Shown here: positions 1-7,990 of the stretch, in pieces
Layout of the letters: every line of letters starts with the position of its first letter
Position numbering within the stretch: position 1 is the first letter of the stretch
From: Paramagnetospirillum marisnigri
GTDB taxonomy: Bacteria; Pseudomonadota; Alphaproteobacteria; Rhodospirillales; Magnetospirillaceae
NCBI RefSeq assembly: GCF_001650715.1
Contig: NZ_LWQT01000020.1
Location: 53,401-117,400, forward strand
Direction of reading: 5' to 3'
DNA: 64,000 nucleotides
Program-made: the position numbers and the translations under genes
The notes under the pieces: model-generated
Databases searched by the model: none
What the model was told of the DNA's origin: nothing
Seen by the model: the letters and a program-made list of their open reading frames with translations, nothing else

Positions 1-677
1 CCGGTGGCGACATGGGCGTCGATGCCCTGGGCTTCACCCCGGGGGCGCGCGTCGCCTTGGTCACCGACGACTTCAAGGTGTCGGGCGGCCTTTATGAAAG
101 CGGCAATGGCGCCTCGTTCCAGAACTCCACCGACTTTCCGTTCCGGATCTTGCAGGTGGAGACCACCCAGCGCTTCTTCGGCGGCCTGGAAGGCAATTAC
201 CGCCTGTACGGCTGGCAGAATGGTCGGGGCACCGATTTCGACAACAAGCGCAAGAACCATCTGGGCGTCGGTTTCAGCATCGACCAGAAGGTGGACGATT
301 ACGTGACCCTGTTCAGCCGCTACGGCTATCAGATTCAGGGCACGCCGCGCTTCGACCAGAGCCTGACCTTCGGCGGCGAGGTGGGGGGAAGCTATTGGGG
401 GCGTGGCGCCGATGGCCTGGGCCTCGCCATGGCGATCTCCCATACCTCCTCCGCCTATCGCGACCGCTCCCTTACCGTCGACAACGACAATGACGGCAAT
501 CCGGATTTCGGCTTCAAGGCCGGGTCGTTCGAGCAGTTGATGGAAATCTACTATCGCTACCGGGTGATGCCGCGCTTCGAACTGACGCCGGACTTCCAGA
601 TGATCCGCCATCCCGGCGGCGATCCCTCCGACGCGGTCGCCTATGCCTTGGGCATCCGTGGGCAGTTGACCTATTGA
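1..677 (+). CDS. OprB-type carbohydrate porin, C-terminal part (5' end outside window)
   Basis: The reading frame is open to the left edge, so this is the 3' part of a longer gene; about 224 residues are visible. The protein has alternating short amphipathic segments rich in Tyr, Phe and Gly, typical of an outer-membrane beta barrel. Near the end it has a PDFQ...HPGGDPSD stretch like the closing strands of OprB-family porins, and it ends in an aromatic residue (Tyr), as barrel proteins do. OprB porins let sugars or other small solutes diffuse across the outer membrane; the substrate cannot be read here. A NapH-like gene follows 19 bases later on the same strand, so the two may be co-transcribed. 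Family call fairly sure, function inferred. Confidence 0.75.
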   Translation, partial: GGDMGVDALGFTPGARVALVTDDFKVSGGLYESGNGASFQNSTDFPFRILQVETTQRFFGGLEGNYRLYGWQNGRGTDFDNKRKNHLGVGFSIDQKVDDYVTLFSRYGYQIQGTPRFDQSLTFGGEVGGSYWGRGADGLGLAMAISHTSSAYRDRSLTVDNDNDGNPDFGFKAGSFEQLMEIYYRYRVMPRFELTPDFQMIRHPGGDPSDAVAYALGIRGQLTY

Positions 678-696
678 CGGAAAGGGTATCAGTGAC

Positions 697-2037
697 GTGA
701 CAAAGGCTCGTCTCGCAGCCTTGGGGGGATGGATGGCCCGGCATGCCGGCGCCATCCAAGCCTTTCAGTGGGTCATGGTGGCGGTCTACCTGCTCCTGGT
801 GACCGTTCCCGCCTTTCTGCCGCCGCCCGATGATTCCAAGCATATCTGGGACAATCTGGTGCTGTTCGCCCAATTCGCCTTCTGGGGGGTGTGGTGGCCC
901 TTCGTCATGGTCAGCATGCTGGTCATGGGGCGGGCCTGGTGCGGCGTGTTCTGCCCCGAAGGCGCCATGACCGAATGGGCCAGCCGCCGGGGCCTGGGGC
1001 GGGCCATTCCGCCCTGGCTGCGCTGGAAGGGCTGGCCCTTCGTGGCCTTCGTCTGCACCACCGTCTATGGCCAGATGATCACCGTCTATGAATATCCCGA
1101 GGCGGCACTGCTGATCCTGGGGGCCTCGACCGTCATGGCGCTGGGAATCGGACTGGTCTACGGCCGTGGCATCCGGGTGTGGTGCCGCTATCTGTGTCCG
1201 GCCAGCGGTGTCTTCTCGCTGCTGTCGCGACTGTCGCCGGTCCATTTCCGGGTGGACCGCGAAAGCTGGGAAGCGGCCGAGCGGGTCCCCGCGGTGGCCT
1301 GCGCCACCCTGGTGGATGTGCGGGCCATGACCGGCGGCGGCTCCTGTCACATGTGCGGCCGCTGCAGCGGCCATCGCGACGCCGTCACCCTGACCCCCCG
1401 CCTGCCGGGATCGGAGGTGACGAGCCTGCCCGAGCGCGAAGTTTCGTCCTGGGATACAAACCTGCTGGCCTTCGGCGTCATGGGGGTGGCGACGGGGGCG
1501 TTCCAGTGGTCGGGCTCGCCGCTCTATGTGGCCTTGAAGCAGTCCCTGGCGGCCTGGCTGGTGGAGCGCGGCATCATGTTCCCCCTGACCGAGACCCTGC
1601 CCTGGTGGATGCTGACCAACTATGCCTCCACCGGCGAGGTCTTCACCTTGTTGGACGGTGCCTGCCTGATCGCCTATATCGCCGCCGTCGCCGTGACGGT
1701 GGGGAGCATCACCCTGGCGGGGCTGTGGCTCGGCGCCCGGTTGGCGGGACGGCCCGAGGCGCGCTGGCGGCTGGGCTATGGTCTGATCCCCATGGGAGCG
1801 GTGGGGCTGATCATCGGGCTCAGCTCCCTGACCCTGACCCAACTGGCGGCGGAAGGAATCTCCTTCGTCTGGTTGCCCGAGGCGCGGGCTGGGCTATTGG
1901 CTGTCGGCTTGGCTTGGAGCGGGGTGCTGGTCTGGCGGCTGTTGCCGGTGGAACGGCGTCCCTTGGCCTGGTTGGCCGCCATGGCCGGAGCGGCGGCCCT
2001 GGCCGGAACATGGAGTCTGTTCTTTTTCGTTTGGTAG
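697..2037 (+). CDS. NapH/NosR-like membrane polyferredoxin
   Basis: 446 residues from a GTG start (GGAAAGGG lies about 10 bases upstream; an in-frame ATG at 733 is an alternative). The protein has several hydrophobic membrane spans and cysteine motifs of the 4Fe-4S membrane ferredoxin family: WCGVFCPEG around residue 85, CRYLCPASG around residue 165, and a CHMCGRCSGH cluster around residue 215. Further membrane spans fill the C-terminal half. NapH/NosR/FtrD-like proteins pass electrons from quinol or a cytoplasmic donor across the membrane to a periplasmic acceptor. The gene follows a porin gene closely, which would fit an uptake or periplasmic reduction role, but no partner that fixes the substrate is in view. 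Confidence 0.75.
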   Translation: MTKARLAALGGWMARHAGAIQAFQWVMVAVYLLLVTVPAFLPPPDDSKHIWDNLVLFAQFAFWGVWWPFVMVSMLVMGRAWCGVFCPEGAMTEWASRRGLGRAIPPWLRWKGWPFVAFVCTTVYGQMITVYEYPEAALLILGASTVMALGIGLVYGRGIRVWCRYLCPASGVFSLLSRLSPVHFRVDRESWEAAERVPAVACATLVDVRAMTGGGSCHMCGRCSGHRDAVTLTPRLPGSEVTSLPEREVSSWDTNLLAFGVMGVATGAFQWSGSPLYVALKQSLAAWLVERGIMFPLTETLPWWMLTNYASTGEVFTLLDGACLIAYIAAVAVTVGSITLAGLWLGARLAGRPEARWRLGYGLIPMGAVGLIIGLSSLTLTQLAAEGISFVWLPEARAGLLAVGLAWSGVLVWRLLPVERRPLAWLAAMAGAAALAGTWSLFFFVW

Positions 2038-2074
2038 GACTTTCGTCGACCCAACCCAGGGTCACGATTCATCA

Positions 2075-2098
2075 CATCAGAATTATTGCATTCTGATG
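2075..2098. repeat. perfect 9-bp inverted repeat between genes
   Basis: CATCAGAAT, six bases, then ATTCTGATG. It lies between the polyferredoxin gene and the receptor-like gene, about 70 bases before the latter's start, in an AT-rich stretch. It could be an operator or a weak terminator; no T-run follows. It does not match an FNR, Fur or Irr box that I recognise. Confidence 0.5.
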
Positions 2099-2166
2099 AT
2101 CGGCGTGCCTCAATATTAGTCACAGAGGGGAAAATGCTAAAAATTTAGGCTAGTGGAGGCGTGGGG

Positions 2167-3213
2167 ATGTCTGAGCCAGAACGTATTCTTGAACTCACCC
2201 GGGCGGTGCATGATGTCGCCACCGACAAGATCCGGCTGATCAAGCAGGTGACCGGCACCACCCGCATCCTGTCGCTGAACGCCTTGATCGAGGCTACGCG
2301 GGCGGGCGAGGTCGGGCGCGGCTTCGCCGTGGTGGCCAACGAGGTCAAGAACGTCTCCAACTCCATCAACACTATCACCCAGGCCATGGAAGGCGAGCTG
2401 TCGTCGAGCATCGACGACCTGATGAGCCTGGGCCAGACCATGGTGCAGCAGTTGCGCGGCTCGCGCCTGACCGATCTGGCGCTGAACATGATCGAGATCA
2501 TCGACCGCAATCTGTACGAACGCTCGTGCGATGTACGGTGGTGGGCCACCGATTCCGCCGTGGTGGACTGTCTGGCCCATGACGGCCACGAGGCCGCCAA
2601 CCATGCCTGCAAGCGCCTGGGCGTGATTCTGGATTCCTACACCGTCTATCTCGACCTGTGGATCGCCGACGCCTCGGGCCGTGTGGTGGCCAATGGCCGA
2701 CCCAGCCGCTATCCCCGCGCCATCGGCACCAATGTGGCCAACGAGCGCTGGTTCCGCGACGCCATGGCGACCCGCAATGGCGGTGAATACGCGGTGGCCG
2801 ATGTTTCCACCACGGCCTCGCTGGACAACGCCCAGGTGGCGACCTATGCCGCCGCCATCCGCAAGGGCGGCGAGGCCGATGGCGAGGTCATCGGCGCGCT
2901 GGGCATTTTCTTCGACTGGCAGCCCCAGGCTGAAACCGTGGTCAAGGGCGTGCGCCTGCGCGAGGAGGAGAAGACCACCACCCGCTGTCTGCTGCTGGAC
3001 GGCAATTGCCGGGTGATCGCCGCCTCGGACGGGATGGGGGTTCTGAGCGAGATCTTCCCGCTGGAGCATACCCATGGCAATGCGGCGTCCTATGTGGACG
3101 AGCGCGGCACCGTGGTGGGCTATTCCCTGACTCCCGGCTACGAGACCTATGAGGGGCTGGGCTGGTACGGCGTCATCGTCCAGCGCCCCCGTGACGGCGG
3201 GAATGTGCATTAG
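2167..3213 (+). CDS. soluble methyl-accepting-like signalling protein with C-terminal Cache-like domain
   Basis: 348 residues. The ATG at 2167 is chosen over a GTG six bases earlier because GGAGG at 2155-2159 is well spaced for it. Residues about 15-85 match the tip of a chemoreceptor signalling hairpin (NALIEATRAGEVGRGFAVVA), the part that contacts CheA and CheW. Residues about 130-340 look like a Cache sensor fold (LDLWIADASGRVVANG, then a WFRDAM segment). There is no signal peptide or membrane span. Order and location are therefore unusual: signalling tip first, sensor domain last, apparently in the cytoplasm. The methylation helices of a full receptor seem to be missing. It may sense an internal ligand or redox state and feed a chemotaxis array. 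Confidence 0.7.
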   Translation: MSEPERILELTRAVHDVATDKIRLIKQVTGTTRILSLNALIEATRAGEVGRGFAVVANEVKNVSNSINTITQAMEGELSSSIDDLMSLGQTMVQQLRGSRLTDLALNMIEIIDRNLYERSCDVRWWATDSAVVDCLAHDGHEAANHACKRLGVILDSYTVYLDLWIADASGRVVANGRPSRYPRAIGTNVANERWFRDAMATRNGGEYAVADVSTTASLDNAQVATYAAAIRKGGEADGEVIGALGIFFDWQPQAETVVKGVRLREEEKTTTRCLLLDGNCRVIAASDGMGVLSEIFPLEHTHGNAASYVDERGTVVGYSLTPGYETYEGLGWYGVIVQRPRDGGNVH

Positions 3214-3229
3214 CCGACTGGACAGGCAA

Positions 3230-3253
3230 GGGGCGACGTCTTAACGTCGCCCC
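3230..3253 (+). promoter_or_regulatory. hairpin abutting the next start codon
   Basis: GGGGCGACGT, loop CTTA, ACGTCGCCCC: a perfect 10-bp stem ending one base before the ATG at 3254. The only Shine-Dalgarno-like run (AAGGGG, 3228-3233) sits partly in the 5' arm, about 20 bases from the ATG. It may hide the ribosome site or bring it close to the start when folded. It could also end the upstream transcript, though no T-run follows. Confidence 0.5.
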
Positions 3254-4006
3254 ATGTTCGCGCCCACCGCCGGTTTCCTGCTCGACTCGGCCGCCCAGGC
3301 CATGGCCGAAGCCTTCCCCAAGCCCACCGCCGCGACGGTGTCGGCAGCGCTGGACCGTGTCTTCTCCCTGGCCGACCAGTCCTGGGCCGCCACCAGCGGC
3401 GCGGTCTCCTTCCGTCTCAACACTCCCCCCATGACCTGCAAGGCGGGCTGCGGCTGGTGCTGCCACCAGCAGGTGGGGGTGTCGGTGGTGGAGGCGGTGC
3501 GCATCGCCGTGCATATCCGCGATCTGCCCGCCGAGCAGGCGGCGGCCGTGATGGCGCGGGTCCGCGACCTGGACCGGCTGACCCGGGGCCTGACCACCTC
3601 GAAGCGGGCGGCCACCAAGCAGCCCTGCGCCTTCCTGGTGGACGGCGGTTGCTCCATCTACGCGGTACGGCCATTGCGCTGTCGGGGCTTGATCTCCATC
3701 GATGTGGAGTTCTGCATCGCCAGTCACGAGGACGAGGCTGCCACCCGCAGTCGCCTGCAGGCGGGGACCCTGCGTCCCGCCTTCCTGACGGCGCCGCAGC
3801 AGGTCTACGACCAGGCCCTGAACGGGGTGCTGAAGACCCTGCATTTCGCCAAACTGGCCGATTACGGGCTGGAACTGACGGCGGCGGTGGCGGAATTGCT
3901 GGACCAGCCCCGCAAGATGGAGGCCTGGCTGAAGCAGAAGGCGGCGCCCAAGCCGGCGGCGCTGGTGCCCGATCCCGGCGCCGACCTCAAGGCCCAGTTC
4001 CGCTAG
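3254..4006 (+). CDS. YkgJ-type cysteine cluster protein
   Basis: 250 residues. The core is CKAGCGWCCHQ near residue 62, with further cysteines at KQPCAFL, GGCSIY and LRCRG, the pattern of the YkgJ/UPF0153 family (CxxxCxxCC then scattered Cys), thought to bind zinc or an iron-sulphur cluster. No signal peptide; probably cytoplasmic. The biochemical role of this family is not established. The gene stands alone, ends 11 bases from a convergent gene, and has an unusual hairpin directly before its start. An internal ATG at 3302 is a possible alternative start. Confidence 0.75.
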   Translation: MFAPTAGFLLDSAAQAMAEAFPKPTAATVSAALDRVFSLADQSWAATSGAVSFRLNTPPMTCKAGCGWCCHQQVGVSVVEAVRIAVHIRDLPAEQAAAVMARVRDLDRLTRGLTTSKRAATKQPCAFLVDGGCSIYAVRPLRCRGLISIDVEFCIASHEDEAATRSRLQAGTLRPAFLTAPQQVYDQALNGVLKTLHFAKLADYGLELTAAVAELLDQPRKMEAWLKQKAAPKPAALVPDPGADLKAQFR

Positions 4007-4017
4007 GGCTCGCCGCT

Positions 4018-4572
4018 TTACCCCAGCACCCGGTCGGCCGACATCTGGATCAAGGCGCCGATCATCAGGTCGAGCACCACCAGCATTCCGGCGCTGAATG
4101 GGGAGACCTTGAGCGCCACATGGGCGATATAGGCCTGATAGACCAGCAGAACGATGGTGGCGGCCAGGTTCAGCGGCGCCAGCCCCCCGCCGGGAAAGAC
4201 GTGGATGGCCAGGCTGATGGGCAGCAGCACCGCCATCTGGATCACCGCCGACCAGTTATAGGCGACGATGTAGCGGTTGCGGAACTGGACGCGATCCAGG
4301 CCCCCAGCGATATGGGCCACCGCCAGGGGAAAGGCGACGCAGCCCATGACGAAGGCGATCAATTCCACCATCAGCGAGCGAACCAGCTCGTCGTCGAAAT
4401 TGCCGTCCAGCGCCCGCAGGATCAGGAAGGCGGGCAGCACCAGGGCCGGCCCCCAGAACGAGCGCCAGACCCCCTCGACCGAATCGTCGAACCAGATCAG
4501 GCCCTTGGGGTCGCGTCGGGCCAGCCGCCAGGCGCCATAGACACCGCCGATGATGTCCGAGGCGCGGATCAT
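4018..4572 (-). CDS. small integral membrane protein, unknown function
   Basis: 184 residues with about four or five hydrophobic spans, for example [35 protein letters not shown] and [13 protein letters not shown], joined by short polar loops. No catalytic motif was recognised. The ATG overlaps the dapE stop in an ATGA, so it is translated with dapE as the last gene of dapD-dapE-this gene. That coupling suggests constant co-expression but does not reveal the role. The start agrees with the hydrophobic profile: a short amphipathic N-terminus ([10 protein letters not shown]) then the first span. Confidence 0.7.
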   Translation of the reverse strand: MIRASDIIGGVYGAWRLARRDPKGLIWFDDSVEGVWRSFWGPALVLPAFLILRALDGNFDDELVRSLMVELIAFVMGCVAFPLAVAHIAGGLDRVQFRNRYIVAYNWSAVIQMAVLLPISLAIHVFPGGGLAPLNLAATIVLLVYQAYIAHVALKVSPFSAGMLVVLDLMIGALIQMSADRVLG

Positions 4573-5705
4573 CCCGCTATCCGGATCAGGACGCGCCGAT
4601 AGATTTCGGTCAGCGCCTCCATATCGGCCACCATCACATGCTCGTCGGATTTGTGCATGCTCTGGCCCACCAGCCCGAACTCCACGACGGGGCAGTGATT
4701 CTTGATGAAGCGGGCATCCGAGGTGCCGCCGGTGGTGGACAGGTCGGGGGTCAGGCCGGTCACCTGGGTGATGGCCTCGGCCAGTTGCTCTGACAGCGGG
4801 CCGGGCGGGGTCAGGAAGGACTCGCCCGAGACCTCCACCTTGACCTCGACCTCGCCGCCCGCCTCGGCCACCGTCTTCTCGATCCAACGGGTCAGCGAGG
4901 CGCCGGAATGCATGTCGTTGAAGCGGATGTTGAACCCCGCCTTGGCCTCGGCCGGAATGACATTGGTGGCGGGATTGCCCACATCCACCGTGGTCAGCGC
5001 CAGGGTCGACGGCTGGAAATGGGCGTTGCCCTGGTCCAGCGGTTGGGCGGTGAGACGGTTGAGAATGTCCAGCAGGCGGGGGATGGGATTGTCGGCCAGA
5101 TGGGGATAGGCGGAATGGCCCTGGGTTCCGAACACGGTCAGGCGGCAGTTGAGGCTGCCGCGCCGCCCGATCTTCATCATCTCGCCCAGGCGATGGGGAT
5201 TGGTGGGCTCGCCGACGATGCAGGCGTCGAGGGTTTCTCCGCGCGCCGCCAGCCAGTCCAGCACCTTGACGGTGCCGTCCACCGCCGGGCCTTCCTCATC
5301 GCCGGTGATCAGCAGCGAGATGGAGCCGTTGGGCTTTCCGTCCTCCAGCCTGCGCGCCACGGCGGCAACGAAACAGGCGATGGCGCCCTTCATGTCGGCG
5401 GCACCGCGTCCGAACAGGCGGCCGTCAATCATCTGGGCCTCGAACGGCTCCACCGTCCAGCCCTTGCCCGGCGGCACCACATCGGTATGCCCGGCGAAGC
5501 AGAAATTCGGCCCCCCCTGGCCCAGACGGGCGTAGAGGTTACGGATTTCCGGCCCGCCCGTGGCCGAGCGGATGTGGTGGCAGACAAAGCCCAGGCGCTC
5601 CAGGGCCTCGGCCAGCACGTCCAGGGCGCCTGCGTCCTCGGGGGTGACGCTGGGCCGCTGGATCAGTGCCCGGGCGAGGGCGAGGGGATCGCGCAGCCCG
5701 GTCAA
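4569..5705 (-). CDS. dapE: succinyl-diaminopimelate desuccinylase
   Basis: 378 residues from a proposed TTG start whose TTGA overlaps the dapD stop. No ATG or GTG exists at a sensible place, and this start gives the usual N-terminus ([17 protein letters not shown]) and family length. Metal-binding motifs of M20 peptidases are present: [20 protein letters not shown] with the bridging Asp, and TGDEEGPA with the catalytic Glu. It hydrolyses N-succinyl-LL-diaminopimelate to LL-diaminopimelate and succinate, giving precursor for lysine and peptidoglycan. It lies directly after dapD, the enzyme two steps earlier. Function very sure; the start codon less so. Confidence 0.95.
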   Translation of the reverse strand: MTGLRDPLALARALIQRPSVTPEDAGALDVLAEALERLGFVCHHIRSATGGPEIRNLYARLGQGGPNFCFAGHTDVVPPGKGWTVEPFEAQMIDGRLFGRGAADMKGAIACFVAAVARRLEDGKPNGSISLLITGDEEGPAVDGTVKVLDWLAARGETLDACIVGEPTNPHRLGEMMKIGRRGSLNCRLTVFGTQGHSAYPHLADNPIPRLLDILNRLTAQPLDQGNAHFQPSTLALTTVDVGNPATNVIPAEAKAGFNIRFNDMHSGASLTRWIEKTVAEAGGEVEVKVEVSGESFLTPPGPLSEQLAEAITQVTGLTPDLSTTGGTSDARFIKNHCPVVEFGLVGQSMHKSDEHVMVADMEALTEIYRRVLIRIAG

Positions 5706-6538
5706 TCGCGCAACAATTCGTTGATGGAAACCTTGGAACGGGTGCGCTCGTCCACCTTCTTGACGATGACGGCGCAATAGAGGCCGGGGCCAGGGCTGCC
5801 ATCGGGCAGGGCCTTGCCCGGCATGGTGCCCGAGACCACCACCGAATAGGCGGGAACCCGGCCCATGAAGACCTCGCCGGTCTCGCGGTCGACGATCTTG
5901 GTGGACGCGCCGATATAGACGCCCATGGACAGCACCGCGCCGGTCTCCACCAGCACGCCCTCGGCCACTTCGGCCCGGGCGCCGATGAAGCAGTTGTCCT
6001 CGATGATCACCGGACCGGCCTGCAGCGGCTCCAGCACGCCGCCGATACCGGCGCCGCCCGAGATATGCACGTTCTTGCCGATCTGGGCGCAGGAGCCCAC
6101 GGTGGCCCAGGTGTCGACCATGGTGCCCGAATCCACGAAGGCGCCCAGATTGACGAAGCTGGGCATCAGCACCACGCCCGGCGCGATATGGGCCGAGCGG
6201 CGCACCACCGCGCCCGGCACGGCGCGGAACCCGGCGGCGCGGAAGCGGGCATCGTCCCAGCCCTCGAACTTGGTGGGCACCTTGTCGAACCAGGTGCCGG
6301 GGCCGTCGCCCATCACCTTGTTGTCGTTGAGGCGGAAGGACAGCAGCACCGCCTTCTTCAGCCACTGATTGACCACCCACTTGCCCTCGACCTTGGCGGC
6401 CACCCGCAGCTTGCCGCCGTCCAGGGCGTCCAGCGCCGCCTCGACGGCGTCGCGGATCTCGCCCTTGGTCTGGAGATTGATGCCGTCGCGCGCCTCCCAG
6501 GCGGCGTCGATGGTCTTTTCGATGGCGGCGAAGCTCAT
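5702..6538 (-). CDS. dapD: tetrahydrodipicolinate N-succinyltransferase
   Basis: 278 residues from the ATG of [19 protein letters not shown], the usual family start, with AGGA seven bases upstream. A longer frame upstream is open but lacks the family pattern. The middle and C-terminal parts carry hexapeptide repeats of the left-handed beta helix ([20 protein letters not shown], then [17 protein letters not shown]). The enzyme transfers succinyl from succinyl-CoA to tetrahydrodipicolinate in the succinylase branch of lysine/diaminopimelate synthesis and works as a trimer in the cytoplasm. It is first in an operon with dapE and a small membrane protein. Confidence 0.96.
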   Translation of the reverse strand: MSFAAIEKTIDAAWEARDGINLQTKGEIRDAVEAALDALDGGKLRVAAKVEGKWVVNQWLKKAVLLSFRLNDNKVMGDGPGTWFDKVPTKFEGWDDARFRAAGFRAVPGAVVRRSAHIAPGVVLMPSFVNLGAFVDSGTMVDTWATVGSCAQIGKNVHISGGAGIGGVLEPLQAGPVIIEDNCFIGARAEVAEGVLVETGAVLSMGVYIGASTKIVDRETGEVFMGRVPAYSVVVSGTMPGKALPDGSPGPGLYCAVIVKKVDERTRSKVSINELLRD

Positions 6539-6622
6539 GATGGGGTCCTGCGGCTTGGGGATTAAGGAATCAAGGATGCCGAACATGCCCCCCCGCATCG
6601 GGGGAGTCAACAAGGGGCGCGG

Positions 6623-7990
6623 TCAGGCGGTGCCGCCTGTGCCGTCCACCAACTTGGCCAGTGCCGCCGCCATCTCGGCCACCGGGGTCCGGAAGTCGTC
6701 GGGGCTGGGCTGGCGGAACAGCCGCATGGTGGGATACCAGGGCGAATCCAGCGGCTCGTCCTGCCAGCGCCAGTCCGAGACATAGCGCAGCAGCACCCAG
6801 ACCGGACGGCCCAGGCCGCCCGCCAGATGGGCGGCCGAGGTGTCGATGGTGATGATCAGGTCGAGACGCTGCATCAGCGCCGCCGTGTCGGCGAAACTGG
6901 TCAGTTCGGGGGCGGCATCCAGCATCAGGCGGTCGCCGCCCAGGCGCTTCAGGTCCTCGGCGCGCGGCCCCAACTGCAGGCTGACGAAGGCCACCCGGGG
7001 GTCGGTCATCAGCGGCATCAGCTGTTCCAGCGGCCAGGAGCGGTCGCGCGGTGTGGTCTTGCCCGCCCAGACCAGCCCCACGGTCAGGGAGGTGCCCTCG
7101 GCCCGGGGAAGAGACAGGCCCGGCCGAGGCGGCGGCGTCAGATAGGGCACCCGGGCGGGGATGGCGTCGAAACTGGTGCCCATCAGATGGGGCAGGCTGG
7201 CCATGGGGGCCCACAAGTGATAGGGCGGCAGGTCGGCGCCCTTGGGGATGGTCGCCACCACGCCCGGCAGGGGCCGGAACAGTTCCACCAGTTCGGGCAG
7301 GCATTCCAGCACCACGGCGGCGCCGCGTTCGGCCAGCAGCGGGACGTAACGGGCGAATTGCAGGGCGTCGCCGAAGCCTTGTTCGCTGGTCACCAGCACC
7401 CGCTTGCCCGCCACCGCCTCGCCGGACCATCGCGGTCCCGGAATGTCGCGCGGGGGATTGCGCGCCAGTTCCAGCCGGGCTTCGTAACCGGCGAATCCTC
7501 GCCGGTAGTCACCCATGTAGAGATGGGACAGGGCAAGATCCCAGCGGTATTCCGGATTGGCGGGATTGCTGGCCAGCACTTCGGTCAGCATGGCCTCGGC
7601 GCGGGCGTGCTTGCGGCCGTCGCGCAGCACCAGCGCCAGGTTGTAGCGATAGCCGATCACATCGGGGGCCAGGGTCACCGCCTGGGACAGGGCCTCCTCT
7701 GCCTCGGCGAAGCGGCCCAGGTCGCGCAACGCATTGCCCAGATTGGACAAGGTGGCGGCATTGCCGGGCTCCAGCCGCAGGGAGCGGGCATAACAAGCCA
7801 GGGCGGCCTCGGAGCGGCCGGTGCGCCGCAGGATGGCGCCCAGATTGGCATGGGCGGCGCTCCAGCGCGGCACCAGTTGGCAGGCGCGGAAGAACGATTG
7901 CTCCGCCAGATCCAGTTTTCCGGCCTGCCAGGCTTGCCCGCCCAGGGCGAAGCAGCGCTGGGCCTCGGCTTGGCTCTCGGGTGTGGTCAT
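6623..7990 (-). CDS. TPR-repeat protein with GT9-like glycosyltransferase domain
   Basis: 455 residues. Residues about 5-165 hold at least four TPR units (HANLGAILRRTGRSEAALAC, TLSNLGNALRDLGRFAEAEE). Residues about 185-445 resemble the heptosyltransferase-like (GT9) fold seen in many TPR proteins, with VLVTSEQGFGDALQF at its start and LDLIITIDTSAAHLAG near the nucleotide-sugar site. No signal peptide or membrane span. The ATG overlaps the stop of the upstream sensor kinase gene (ATGA). Proteins of this layout are often linked to glycan or flagellin modification, but the acceptor is not known here. Confidence 0.75.
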   Translation of the reverse strand: MTTPESQAEAQRCFALGGQAWQAGKLDLAEQSFFRACQLVPRWSAAHANLGAILRRTGRSEAALACYARSLRLEPGNAATLSNLGNALRDLGRFAEAEEALSQAVTLAPDVIGYRYNLALVLRDGRKHARAEAMLTEVLASNPANPEYRWDLALSHLYMGDYRRGFAGYEARLELARNPPRDIPGPRWSGEAVAGKRVLVTSEQGFGDALQFARYVPLLAERGAAVVLECLPELVELFRPLPGVVATIPKGADLPPYHLWAPMASLPHLMGTSFDAIPARVPYLTPPPRPGLSLPRAEGTSLTVGLVWAGKTTPRDRSWPLEQLMPLMTDPRVAFVSLQLGPRAEDLKRLGGDRLMLDAAPELTSFADTAALMQRLDLIITIDTSAAHLAGGLGRPVWVLLRYVSDWRWQDEPLDSPWYPTMRLFRQPSPDDFRTPVAEMAAALAKLVDGTGGTA

